Position numbers and translations under genes: made by a program. From assembly GCF_052060035.1 (NCBI RefSeq), contig NZ_JBPOEA010000010.1, forward strand, positions 41,186 to 105,185: DNA of 64,000 nucleotides, given 5' to 3'. How positions within the stretch are numbered: the stretch's first letter is position 1; each line of letters begins with the position of its first letter. The notes beneath the pieces are model-generated. The model had not been told where the DNA came from. It made no database searches and worked only from the letters and a program-made list of their open reading frames with translations. Positions 1-8,470 of the stretch are shown piece by piece. The stretch is from Fodinibius sp052060035 (GTDB taxonomy: Bacteria > Bacteroidota > Rhodothermia > Balneolales > Balneolaceae).

Positions 1-293
1 TGACTTTCAATAATATTTCACAAAACTAAAACTTAATTCATATTCAAGGTTTTAATATGGACCTAAGAATTGTGAGCGACGGTTTGCCTGGGTGCGCAAG
101 AGCATTTCATACCGGTAATTCTTTAGGAAATAAGCACAATAGTAAAAGGACCATCGAAATGGTCGCACCCAAAGACCGGAGCTTGTACTACGAAGCCTTT
201 GGCGTAGTAGTGCTGGTTTCACAATTCTCAGTCTTGATTTTTTACCACCTTTTGTATCAAGACAAAAGGTGGGGCATAAAGACTTTTTGCTGA
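1..293. repeat. Long palindromic intergenic element, copy 1
   Basis: This is non-coding DNA made of a dispersed imperfect palindrome. One end reads CCTAAGAATTGTGAGCG (63-79). The other end reads TTTCACAATTCTCAG (about 219-233). Between them lie ACCGGTAATTC and AAGGACCATCGAAATGGTC. It is followed by a hairpin formed by CCTTTTGTATC and GACAAAAGG, then TTTTTGCTGACAAAAAATAGACAC. The same modules recur in the opposite orientation near 34800-35000 and 35220-35380. Bases 2-32 (GACTTTCAATAAT and following) recur at 1572-1602. A 78-codon open frame here (57-293) reads through the palindrome and is not a gene. Confidence 0.7.
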
Positions 294-435
294 CAAAAAA
301 TAGACACTAATACCTTTGGTCAAAAAAATACGTCCATCAAATTATTGAGAATACTTATTTACTTGTAACTTCGCAGATGGAAGAGAATTTTGTACATTAA
401 TATTCCAATTAGTTCTCGACAACGTTGCTACCATT

Positions 436-873
436 ATGGAAAGTCCAGAGATCACCAACATACAGAAGAAAATAATAGACTTCTTTACACCCAAAGAAGA
501 AGTCATTTTTGTATATCTCTTTGGATCGGTTACCAACAAGGAAACATTTCGAGATATTGATATAGCCATATATATGGATGCGATGCCCAACCTCATCCGG
601 CAGGGAAAACACCAGACGGCACTGGATAATCTGTTTGATTACAAAGTGGATTTAGTAATACTGAATGAGCTCCCCCAAAAGAATCCCGCTTTTGCCCATG
701 AAATAGTGACAAAAGGAGAGTTGTTGTTAAATAAGAATCCGGGTATTCATACCCAATATAAAAGTAAGGTTTTACAATACTACTTTGATACCGCCTATTT
801 ACGGGATCAGTTTGGGAATGCTTTTCGGCAGCGCGTGCAAGACAATAAATTCGGTGAACGAAATTATGAATAA
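436..873 (+). CDS. mntA: MntA-type minimal nucleotidyltransferase antitoxin
   Basis: This is a small nucleotidyltransferase of 145 residues, the antitoxin half of an MntA-HepT module. In characterised pairs MntA adds AMP to a tyrosine of the HEPN toxin and so silences it. The nucleotidyltransferase signature is visible: G30-S31, eight residues, then D40-I-D42 followed by IAIY. The C-terminal half holds the helical region usual for the family. The gene overlaps the next by eight bases, so the two are translationally coupled. The start at 436 gives the normal family length. The module sits between direct copies of an intergenic repeat (see 1366-1610), which suggests it moves or is exchanged as a unit. 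Confidence 0.9.
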   Translation: MESPEITNIQKKIIDFFTPKEEVIFVYLFGSVTNKETFRDIDIAIYMDAMPNLIRQGKHQTALDNLFDYKVDLVILNELPQKNPAFAHEIVTKGELLLNKNPGIHTQYKSKVLQYYFDTAYLRDQFGNAFRQRVQDNKFGERNYE

Positions 874-1267
874 ACGATTGCAAAGTTTAGAAAATAATGT
901 AGCTGAGCTGCGAGCCCTTCAATCTGCTTATACATTAGCTGATATAAAACAGGATAAGAAAAAAGAATGGGCACTCCGGTATGGGCTGTTAGAGTCTATA
1001 CAAATGGTCATTGATCTTTCGTGTCATTTGGCCGTTCATCATAACCTGGGGAATGCTGAAACGTATTCAGATTGTATACAGCTATTGGGACAGTTTGAAG
1101 TTATTGATGAGGAATTGGAAGAGCGCTTGATTAGCATGGCGGGATTGCGAAATATTTTGGTGCATGAGTATGTTGCTGTGGATATAGATCGGTTGGTTTC
1201 CTTTTTAGATCACCTGGATGATTTCAAAGCTTTTGCCAATGCCGTGAGTGAGAACTTCGATTTATAA
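866..1267 (+). CDS. hepT: HepT-type HEPN ribonuclease toxin
   Basis: This is a HEPN-domain RNase toxin of 133 residues and the partner of the preceding MntA. The catalytic RX4HXY motif is intact: R95, NILV, H100, E, Y102. The tyrosine is the residue that MntA AMPylates in studied systems. An open frame runs upstream to 785, but the ATG at 866 is preferred. It overlaps the end of mntA by eight bases, as is typical for the pair, and removes a 27-residue extension that is only the mntA sequence read in another frame. Expression is probably from the mntA promoter. Confidence 0.9.
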   Translation: MNKRLQSLENNVAELRALQSAYTLADIKQDKKKEWALRYGLLESIQMVIDLSCHLAVHHNLGNAETYSDCIQLLGQFEVIDEELEERLISMAGLRNILVHEYVAVDIDRLVSFLDHLDDFKAFANAVSENFDL

Positions 1268-1365
1268 AGGCTGCTTTTTCTTGAAACGGAGTTGGGTCAC
1301 CTCAAATCCTTGCCTTTAAAAATAGAGGGACTTAAAACCAGTATCTACTTCACGGAGTTAAAACG

Positions 1366-1610
1366 GACCTAAGAATTGTGAGCGAAGGAACAAGGGGATT
1401 CTTTCCGCCTTTTGGCATGATCCAAAAGGCTGGTAAAAGATCTATGGAAATTTAACTCCTCGGTGCTGATATAAATCATCAACGTTGATTAGAATATTTA
1501 CGAGCCTGCCCATCGAAACTTTATGTGTAGTTGGGCCCTCGACAGCCAGAAATTTCCATGGTCAGGTTTAGTGACTTTCAATAATGTTTCACAAAGCTGA
1601 AAACCGTAAT
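1366..1610. repeat. Repeat copy downstream of mntA-hepT
   Basis: GACCTAAGAATTGTGAGCGA at 1366-1385 repeats 60-79 exactly. GACTTTCAATAAT(G/A)TTTCACAAA at about 1572-1594 repeats 2-24. Between them lies a hairpin built from CCTTTTGGCATGATCCAAAAGG and further repeat debris. Together with copy 1 this brackets the mntA-hepT module in direct orientation. The stretch 1268-1991 contains no plausible gene. Confidence 0.75.
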
Positions 1611-1615
1611 TCCTA

Positions 1616-1798
1616 TTTACGGTTTTGTTTAACCGGGGGTTTGGGGGAATCGCGGGAAGGATGTATCTAGAATAATGACTAATGTGGAATAGCTATGTCG
1701 GGCTTCCTGTTTTAACCAGTACAACATCTACGATTCCCACCAACAGTTTTTTCGTCTATTTTTTGCTGACAAAAAATGGACACCCCAAATCTTGCATC
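1616..1798. repeat. 183-bp near-identical direct repeat, copy A
   Basis: The sequence from TTTACGGTTTTGTTTAACC through GCTGACAAAAAATGGACAC to CTTGCATC is repeated at 2536-2717, an offset of 920 bases. I see one substitution (AACCAG against AATCAG) and small changes near the right end. The pair brackets the putative lipoprotein gene at 1992-2459. A diverged fragment of the same repeat (GGGGTGAATCGCGGGAA) occurs near 35380. Confidence 0.9.
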
Positions 1799-1991
1799 AA
1801 ATCAGTAAACATGTAGGCAAAAGATCTAAGAATACACTCCCACTTTTTTGAAAAGCTTTGTTATCTATACGGCCATTTCACTATAAAACGTTTTAATATT
1901 AAAATTCTTTAATTTGCTGAAGCGCCCAATAACGGTGATACTCAGGCAAATAAAAACGTTGGCTAGATAAATAGAGTGACGAGGGCAAATT

Positions 1992-2459
1992 ATGCGAAGT
2001 TGGCTTATAGTATTTCTTATGTTATTCATTTCATGCAGTCCGGAGACTGCACCATCCAATCAATTTGCAATGCAAAATGTTGGACAGGCGGATCAAGTTG
2101 TATTGGACATGGAGGAAGACAAAACTAAAGAGAAGTTTCAGGATGTCATTCAATATTTAAAAAACAAAGGTTTTAGACCGCATTTCGTCAATTACAATTC
2201 GTATGATGTTCAAACCGCTTATAAGTCTTTTGAAGAAACAGGTGTGGCGAGTAGGGTTTACATACGTATAAATGTTTCTGTCAAAGATGAAAGTGTAGAA
2301 TTTAGCGGGAAGGTCAGTGGTGAGGATTTTAAAGATGTACAAATTAGAAAAAGTAAGGATAGTGTTCTCCTACAACAGGCATGGCAACAGCTGAATCAGA
2401 TAGCAGAAGGATATTCCCAATCAAATGCTTATGTAAGTGAGAGTGATTCCAGTTCTTGA
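1992..2459 (+). CDS. Putative small lipoprotein, function unknown
   Basis: The protein has 155 residues. The N-terminus has a charged MRSW, a hydrophobic stretch and then FIS-C at about residues 12-15. This resembles a lipoprotein signal peptide with a weak lipobox (F rather than L at -3). The mature part is acidic and polar, with no transmembrane segment or recognisable motif, and ends in a serine-rich tail (ESDSSS). I do not recognise the family. It is probably anchored in a periplasmic or outer-membrane leaflet. It stands alone between two near-identical 183-bp direct repeats, which points to acquisition or duplication as a unit. Confidence 0.6.
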   Translation: MRSWLIVFLMLFISCSPETAPSNQFAMQNVGQADQVVLDMEEDKTKEKFQDVIQYLKNKGFRPHFVNYNSYDVQTAYKSFEETGVASRVYIRINVSVKDESVEFSGKVSGEDFKDVQIRKSKDSVLLQQAWQQLNQIAEGYSQSNAYVSESDSSS

Positions 2460-2535
2460 GATAATTTAACAGTTAAAAATGACGGATGATTTTATCTTCC
2501 CTAGATATGGTGGGACTTTAAACCACCATCACCTT

Positions 2536-2717
2536 TTTACGGTTTTGTTTAACCGGGGGTTTGGGGGAATCGCGGGAAGGATGTATCTAGAATAATGACT
2601 AATGTGGAATAGCTATGTCGGGCTTCCTGTTTTAATCAGTACAACATCTACGATTCCCACCAACAGTTTTTTCGTCTATTTTTTGCTGACAAAAAATGGA
2701 CACCTTAATCTTGCATC
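2536..2717. repeat. 183-bp near-identical direct repeat, copy B
   Basis: Second copy of the repeat at 1616-1798. It is followed at about 2793 by another TTTGCTGAC(A)ATAATGGACAC fragment, so the 3' end of the repeat family is itself reiterated in front of the Wzi-like gene. Confidence 0.9.
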
Positions 2718-2925
2718 GTTTCAAAAATGGAACATACCTTTTGATAGTTCTTTACGTTTTTTGAGCAACAAAAAAACATAAGGACCTATCTTTGCTGACA
2801 ATAATGGACACTGCACTTATTAATAAGATCCAAAAAAAACTTACATTCGTAACTCCTTTCGTAATTACCTGATCATATCCCTATATTCTCCTTCCAAATT
2901 TTAATTATCAGGATCAGAAGAGTCA

Positions 2926-4329
2926 GTGATTTTACAAAAGCTATTTCGATTAGGAGTTGTCAGCATTGCGTTAATAATAGCATTTCAAACTGCAGCTAAT
3001 GGCCAGAACCAGAAGGATGTTTCTACTCCTGACCTAAATATAGAAATGGAATTTGGAACCGTAATAAGTGAAGAAGGGGAGCTACCCTTTTGGTTACACA
3101 GTAACCGTTGGGGTATTATTGATCGCAAAAGTGCCAATGGGTTTGTACGATTAGCACCACAAGCAGGTTTAGGGACATTAGGACCTGTAAAGCTAAGTGC
3201 AGGTGCTGAATTAGTTGGTCGATTATCAGAGGATAATAACGTCTTTTTTAATGAGGGATATCTGCAGGCAGATTGGCAGATATTCCGTTTTGTAGCAGGA
3301 CGCAAAAAAGAACAAATTGGTATTACCGACAGTACCTTAACATCGGGTTCAATGATACAGAGTGGTAATGCCTCCCCAGTGCCCAAGATTCGGCTCTATA
3401 CGCCCGATTGGGTGGGTGTTCCGGGCACCGATAACTGGCTGAGTTTTAGAGGATACTTCACTCACGGGTGGATGGGAAACGGGCGGTATATTGATGATCC
3501 TTGGCTGCACCAGAAATACTTTTATTTAAAAGCTTTACCTAATGAATATCCTCTCCAATTTTACGGAGGAATCGTACAGAGTACATTATGGGCTGGTACC
3601 CACCCGGAGTATGGCAATTTGCCCGATGGATTAAGTGACTTTTGGAATGTCTTTACTGCACAGGAAAGTAATGCCGAAAATGCCGAACCCTCGGCAACAG
3701 GAGAAGCTGTAGGTAGTTCCATTGGTATTTACGATTTTGGTATTGAATATGATTACCAGGGCTTTGGAGGAATTGTCCACCGCCAGTTTTATTTGGAGAC
3801 TGGGGCAGGGGCAAAGTTTAGAAATGTCTGGGACGGGCTCTGGGGTGTTTCAGTATCTTGGGATAAAAAATTCAACTATATAAATAATGTTTCCTGGAGT
3901 CATCTGTATACTAAGCGGCAAAGCTCACAAGAACATCGGGGGGATCCCTCCTATGGAGCGGATGGGTATTACGGGAATGGTATCTATCGGAGCGGATGGA
4001 CTTATTATGGCCGTACTATTGGAAATGCCTTATTGTTTTCAGATGGAATAGGTATTGGGATTGATAATAATATTGTTATTGCTCATCAACTTGGTTTAGG
4101 TGGTGTAATAGAAGGAGTGGTTTATGATTTGACTGTAGCCTATAGCAGAAATTATGGATCGAGAAGGACCGTTGGTTTTACAGGTCGGCAAGATCAATAT
4201 TCTGGTCTTTTACAAACTTCTATAAAGATACAGCCAAAAATGGATTTAAAAATGGATATCGCGTATGACACCGGGGATTTGTATGCGAATCAACTGGGGG
4301 GAATGGTTAGCGTAGTTTATCATTTATAA
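2926..4329 (+). CDS. Wzi-like capsule assembly outer-membrane protein
   Basis: The protein has 467 residues. A signal peptide (about residues 1-26, ending AANGQ) precedes a beta-barrel of the capsule-assembly Wzi family. Wzi proteins bind capsular polysaccharide at the cell surface. The motifs LPFWLHSNRWGII, SGSMIQSGNASPVPK and the closing strand DQLGGMVSVVYHL are shared almost word for word with the paralogue at 41512-42942. The start is GTG. The bases before it (CTATATTCTC and CCAAATTTTAA) are also conserved before the paralogue, which supports both GTG starts. It lies just upstream of the polysaccharide locus on the same strand, separated from it by a hairpin. Confidence 0.85.
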   Translation: MILQKLFRLGVVSIALIIAFQTAANGQNQKDVSTPDLNIEMEFGTVISEEGELPFWLHSNRWGIIDRKSANGFVRLAPQAGLGTLGPVKLSAGAELVGRLSEDNNVFFNEGYLQADWQIFRFVAGRKKEQIGITDSTLTSGSMIQSGNASPVPKIRLYTPDWVGVPGTDNWLSFRGYFTHGWMGNGRYIDDPWLHQKYFYLKALPNEYPLQFYGGIVQSTLWAGTHPEYGNLPDGLSDFWNVFTAQESNAENAEPSATGEAVGSSIGIYDFGIEYDYQGFGGIVHRQFYLETGAGAKFRNVWDGLWGVSVSWDKKFNYINNVSWSHLYTKRQSSQEHRGDPSYGADGYYGNGIYRSGWTYYGRTIGNALLFSDGIGIGIDNNIVIAHQLGLGGVIEGVVYDLTVAYSRNYGSRRTVGFTGRQDQYSGLLQTSIKIQPKMDLKMDIAYDTGDLYANQLGGMVSVVYHL

Positions 4330-4351
4330 TAATTGATGAACCTATCTATTT

Positions 4352-4385
4352 CTTAGAACGCTTGAAAAGGGTGTTCTAAGTTTGT
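4352..4385 (+). terminator. Hairpin after the Wzi-like gene
   Basis: CTTAGAAC at 4352-4359 and GTTCTAAG at 4373-4380 form a perfect 8-bp stem followed by TTTGT. The T run is short, so this is a plausible but not strong intrinsic terminator. Confidence 0.5.
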
Positions 4386-4508
4386 ACACATAGTAAAGAG
4401 GGATTTAAAATTACTATTCACTTAACCGTTTTAAGTTGGATCTAAAAATTGTTAGTGAACACCTGATACGGTAAATTGCTAAATTCTGGGCTAGGAGTTT
4501 TAAAAATA

Positions 4509-4550
4509 GGGGGGGGGGGTAGCTTTTAAAAGCAAGGGGACGGTTTAAGG
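4509..4550 (+). promoter_or_regulatory. JUMPstart-like motif preceded by an 11-G tract
   Basis: Eleven consecutive G bases (4509-4519) run into TAGCTTTTAAAAGC, then AAGGGGACGG. This order (GGTAGC, AT-rich spacer, AAGGGG-CGG) resembles the JUMPstart/ops leader element in front of enterobacterial polysaccharide operons, where RfaH-type NusG paralogues are recruited. It lies about 0.5 kb before the first gene of the long AT-rich polysaccharide operon. The rest of 4381-5035 holds no gene. It contains AT-rich leader sequence and a diverged copy of the TCTAAAAATTGTTAGTG repeat. The regulatory role is inferred from resemblance and position. Confidence 0.4.
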
Positions 4551-5035
4551 CAAAATGCTTTCATAAGATTTTAAAAATAAGAAAATATAGGATCCCCTCC
4601 TGGTGAGTTTTTTTCCGCGCCCCGCTTGAAGGTGAGTTACTTTTTTGTTCATTCAACAGAGTAAGTCCCTATTTGGTCACAAAAATGAATAATATATTTT
4701 ATCTCATCCCAAAAATTGATATCACAAATTTCCAACTAAAAATAAACTACAAAACTTGTTGCAGTTATAAGCCCTCACTGCCCAGCAAAGAATTACGAGG
4801 TTAAGGATAAATCTCGAAACCCTGAAATTAATGTTGAACTATTTTGTTATTAGCAACTTGTATCCTGAAATCCTCTGTACAAATCTGTGGCCGAAATATC
4901 CAGATTCATATTTTCTAAAAGATTAATATTTCCTTACATTGAGCATTCTTAAAATCAAGCAGGGATGTAGTAGATAGCAAAAACTTATTTCCCCACTTAT
5001 CATTTAGCTATTTTTAATTTTTAATTGAACAAGCG

Positions 5036-6235
5036 CTGAGCAACGAAAATCCACATAACGAACACCACGACCCTACTCCCCAAAAAAGGCAACAACCCGA
5101 ATCCTACTACGGCGCTCCCCCCGAATACGGTTATCAACCCATTGAAGAAGAGGAAATCGACCTCATTGAGCTCGCGCAGACCTTCTGGGACGCCCGCGAA
5201 AAAATTGTAAAAATTACCGCGGCATTTTTGGTACTGGGATTGCTTGTTGCCCTCTTCAGCCCCAAGGAATATTCCACCAGTGCTACTTTGATGCCCGAAA
5301 CACAATCTGCACAAAGCGGTGCAAGTGGATTGTTGCAACAATACGGAGGCATGCTGGGTATCAGTGGGGCAAATTTGCAAGGCGGACAGGAAGGTTCTAT
5401 CCCTCCGCAGCTCTACCCGAACATTGTACAGAGCCTGCCCTACCAGGTGGAGCTGATGAACACCGAGGTCTATTTCGCGGAGTACGATACCACTGCCACG
5501 GTGCATGAGTTTTTTAGTGAAATTCATTCTCCATTTTCACTAATGGGGTTTTTAAAGGGTTATACCATCGACTTGCCAGGAAAAATTATAGGTTTATTTA
5601 AAGCTGATGAAGAAGGACCGGAACAGCCGCTACCCCAAAAGGTGGATCGCGATGCGGTATTGTCACTTTCTAAGGAACAGATGGAAACGGTAAAAACCTT
5701 GCAGGAGCGGTTGTCTATATCAGTAGATAAGGAAACGGGTATTTTAACCTTGACCTCTGAATTTCCCGATCCGCAAGCCGCTGCGGAAATAGGTAAGACC
5801 GGCATTAATTTACTTAAAGAGAATGTTGAAGAATACCGTACTCAGAAAGCACGGCAGAACCTGGAGTTTGTGCAGGAGCAGGTCGAGGAAGCCCGAAAGC
5901 GTTTTGAAGAAGCCCAGAATAGATTGGCGGAATTCCGTGACAGCAATATAAATTTGGCTACGGCCAAAGCTCAGACTCGAGAACAAGAGCTGCAGTCGCA
6001 ATATGATCTGGCGTTTAATCTCTATAACTCCCTTTCCCAGCGACTGGAACAGGCAAAGTTGGACCTGCAGGAGGAAACCCCGGTACTTTCGGTATTGCAG
6101 CCGGTAAGTGTGCCGCTTAATGATAATACTTCTGGTCTGCTTATTTTAATTGTCTCAGGGATGTTGGGTGGTATTATTAGTCTGGGATGGGTGCTTGTTG
6201 AGAATTGGTGGAAAGAAGAATATAGTAGGCTCTAG
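5036..6235 (+). CDS. Wzz-type polysaccharide chain-length regulator
   Basis: This is an inner-membrane polysaccharide co-polymerase of about 399 residues that sets chain length with Wzy. The first membrane segment (ITAAFLVLGLLVALF) follows a conserved EEIDLIELAQTFWDARE stretch. A coiled coil follows (QNLEFVQEQVEEARKRFEEA), and the second membrane segment (LLILIVSGMLGGIISLGWVL) lies near the C-terminus. There is no cytoplasmic kinase domain. The start is a problem: the frame is open from 5009, the conserved N-terminus begins well before the TTG at 5228, and no in-frame ATG, GTG or TTG precedes it. CTG at 5036 (then SNENPHNE) or ATT at 5024 are the candidates. It is the first gene of the operon. 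Confidence 0.85.
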   Translation: MSNENPHNEHHDPTPQKRQQPESYYGAPPEYGYQPIEEEEIDLIELAQTFWDAREKIVKITAAFLVLGLLVALFSPKEYSTSATLMPETQSAQSGASGLLQQYGGMLGISGANLQGGQEGSIPPQLYPNIVQSLPYQVELMNTEVYFAEYDTTATVHEFFSEIHSPFSLMGFLKGYTIDLPGKIIGLFKADEEGPEQPLPQKVDRDAVLSLSKEQMETVKTLQERLSISVDKETGILTLTSEFPDPQAAAEIGKTGINLLKENVEEYRTQKARQNLEFVQEQVEEARKRFEEAQNRLAEFRDSNINLATAKAQTREQELQSQYDLAFNLYNSLSQRLEQAKLDLQEETPVLSVLQPVSVPLNDNTSGLLILIVSGMLGGIISLGWVLVENWWKEEYSRL

Positions 6236-6246
6236 GATAAATTAGA

Positions 6247-7440
6247 ATGAAGTATGATATTGCTATAATTGGTGCTGGGATCATTGGTGGGGCATTGGCA
6301 TATAAGTTATCAGAGGAGTATCAATTAAAAATTGTTGTAATTGATAAAGAGGCAAGGCCAAGCCAACACCAAACTGGTAGAAATAGTGGTATTATTCATT
6401 CAGGAGTATATTATCCTGAAAATTCTCTTAAATCTAAGAATTGTATTAATGGATATAAGCAGTTAATTCAGTTTTTAGAAGAGAATAGTATAACATACAA
6501 AATAACAGGCAAACTAATTGCGGCAGCTAATGAAACTGAATTTTCTGAATTAGATAGATTATTTGAAAATGCCCAATCAGTGGGATTGGGAGTGCAATAT
6601 TTAACTGAGAAAGAGATTCGAAAAATTGATCCTAATTTAACAATTCCCAAAGGATTCTTTGTTGAGGAAACAGGGTTAGTTGATTACAGCGAAGTACTAA
6701 ACAAATTTATCAATATTTCTTCTGATAATGGAGTTGACTTTATTTTTGGAGCAAGCCTGAATGATATTGCAGAGAAGGATAACAAATATAGTTTAAGTAC
6801 GAATGGAAAATTTTTTCAAACAAAATATGTAATTAACTGTGCTGGACTTCAATGTGATCGAGTATTTGAGTTATTGACTGGTCAAAATTCCCCAGTAAAA
6901 ATATTGCCATTTAAAGGTGAGTACTTCGAGGTTACTCCTGATTTGTATCAGTCTGATATCCCAGTTTATCCGGTTCCCAATCCAGACTTTCCATTTTTGG
7001 GTGTGCACCTGACACCTATGATTGATGGATCTTTAAAGGTGGGGCCCAATGCCGTATTATCTTTTGACAGAGAAGGGTATAATGGATTTGAAATTAAGAT
7101 TGCTGATGCATTAGATATTGTTTCAAATAAGGCAATATATAAGCTTGTAAAAGATTATAAGGCGACGGTTTTAAAAGAAATGTTAAAACAAAAAAGTAAA
7201 ACCTTCTTTGAAAATAAGGTGAAGAAGTATTGGTCCAGTTTTAGTACTTCTGAAATAAATGGATATTCTTGTGGAATTAGAGCACAAGCAACAGAAAATG
7301 GTGAATTGTTAAGTGATTTTAGAATTGAAACATATGAAAGACAGGTACATGTATTAAATGCCCCGTCACCGGCAGCTACTTCCTGTTTAGCTATTGCTGA
7401 TACCATATTGGAAAAATTGAATAAGTTAATTAATAATTAA
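6247..7440 (+). CDS. FAD-dependent oxidoreductase, L-2-hydroxyglutarate oxidase-like
   Basis: The protein has 397 residues and belongs to the DAO/LhgO flavoprotein family. The Rossmann motif IIGAGIIGG is at residues 7-15. HQTGRNSGIIHSGVYY is the family's conserved FAD-proximal segment, and the C-terminus has the SPAATSCLAIA element. Family members oxidise 2-hydroxy acids such as L-2-hydroxyglutarate. Here it lies 11 bases after wzz and 10 bases before a sugar epimerase, in an AT-rich glycan operon, so its substrate may be a sugar or lactate-type acid used for the polymer. Function beyond the family is uncertain. Confidence 0.8.
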   Translation: MKYDIAIIGAGIIGGALAYKLSEEYQLKIVVIDKEARPSQHQTGRNSGIIHSGVYYPENSLKSKNCINGYKQLIQFLEENSITYKITGKLIAAANETEFSELDRLFENAQSVGLGVQYLTEKEIRKIDPNLTIPKGFFVEETGLVDYSEVLNKFINISSDNGVDFIFGASLNDIAEKDNKYSLSTNGKFFQTKYVINCAGLQCDRVFELLTGQNSPVKILPFKGEYFEVTPDLYQSDIPVYPVPNPDFPFLGVHLTPMIDGSLKVGPNAVLSFDREGYNGFEIKIADALDIVSNKAIYKLVKDYKATVLKEMLKQKSKTFFENKVKKYWSSFSTSEINGYSCGIRAQATENGELLSDFRIETYERQVHVLNAPSPAATSCLAIADTILEKLNKLINN

Positions 7441-7450
7441 ACAATTTTTT

Positions 7451-8470
7451 ATGTCTAAAAAGAGAATACTACTCATCGGTGGAGCAGGTTATGTTGGAAC
7501 AGTATTAACCTCCCATTTGCTAAAAAAAGGATATAAAGTAAGAGTACTGGATAAATTTGTTTATAATAATCAGTTTGCTATTAAACCATATTTGGGAGAT
7601 CCGGATTTTGAAATTCAAAAGGGAGATTTGACGAATGATCAAGATTTAGAAAAAGCTATTGAGGGAGTTTCTGATGTAGTTGTGTTAGGAGGGCTGGTAG
7701 GTGATCCTGTTACAAAAAAGTATCCTAAAGCCTCTAATAAAATTAATACCGAAGGCGTCCAATCTTGTATTGATTTCTTAAATGGCAAAGAGTTAGGCAA
7801 AGTTATTTTTATTTCCACCTGTTCGAACTATGGATTAATTGGAGAAGATGAGATGGCTGATGAAGAATTTGAATTGAATCCCCTTTCGTTATATGCAACT
7901 GCAAAGGTAGAAGCTGAGAAGCATTTGCTTTCATATAAAGAAAAAGCTGATTATACAGGCGTTGTATTGCGCTTTGCTACGGCATTTGGATTATCGCCGC
8001 GAATGCGTTTTGATTTGACTGTTAGTCAGTTTACTCGAGACCTTTATTTCGGTAAAGAGCTTGTTGTTTACGATGAACATACATGGAGGCCTTATTGCCA
8101 TGTTCGTGACTTTGCTCGACTTGTGGAAAGGGTGTTAGATGCTAAAGAGAAAAAGGTTGATTTTGAGGTGTTTAATGCTGGAGCCGAAATGAATAATTTT
8201 ACAAAAAAGATGATTGTGGATGAGATATTAAAACATGATCCTGATGGTTCAGTACAATACACAGGAAAGGGAGATGATCCCAGAAATTACCGAGTATCAT
8301 TTAAAAAGGTAAAGTCAGTACTTGATTTCGAGCCAGAGTTTACTGTTGAAGAAGGAATACAAGAGTTAATAGAAGCTTTTGAAATTGGTGTTTACTCTGA
8401 TTCGATGGAGAATTCAAAGAAGTATGGAAACTTTGAAATCAATTATGATGGGGCATTGAATAATGATTAA
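7451..8470 (+). CDS. NAD-dependent sugar epimerase/dehydratase (extended SDR)
   Basis: The protein has 339 residues. The NAD-binding GGAGYVG is near residues 10-16. The catalytic pair Y148-A-T-A-K152 follows the STCSNYG segment (about 122-128). These proteins epimerise, dehydrate or reduce nucleotide-activated sugars in the cytoplasm. The sequence does not let me choose the substrate. The gene overlaps the aminotransferase that follows by eight bases, so it likely supplies the keto-sugar that enzyme aminates. No dedicated LegB-type 4,6-dehydratase is otherwise present in the window. Confidence 0.85.
   Translation: MSKKRILLIGGAGYVGTVLTSHLLKKGYKVRVLDKFVYNNQFAIKPYLGDPDFEIQKGDLTNDQDLEKAIEGVSDVVVLGGLVGDPVTKKYPKASNKINTEGVQSCIDFLNGKELGKVIFISTCSNYGLIGEDEMADEEFELNPLSLYATAKVEAEKHLLSYKEKADYTGVVLRFATAFGLSPRMRFDLTVSQFTRDLYFGKELVVYDEHTWRPYCHVRDFARLVERVLDAKEKKVDFEVFNAGAEMNNFTKKMIVDEILKHDPDGSVQYTGKGDDPRNYRVSFKKVKSVLDFEPEFTVEEGIQELIEAFEIGVYSDSMENSKKYGNFEINYDGALNND

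Noticed and set aside
57..293. Possible 78-residue protein at the left edge
   Set aside because: It reads through a long palindromic repeat found elsewhere in both orientations.
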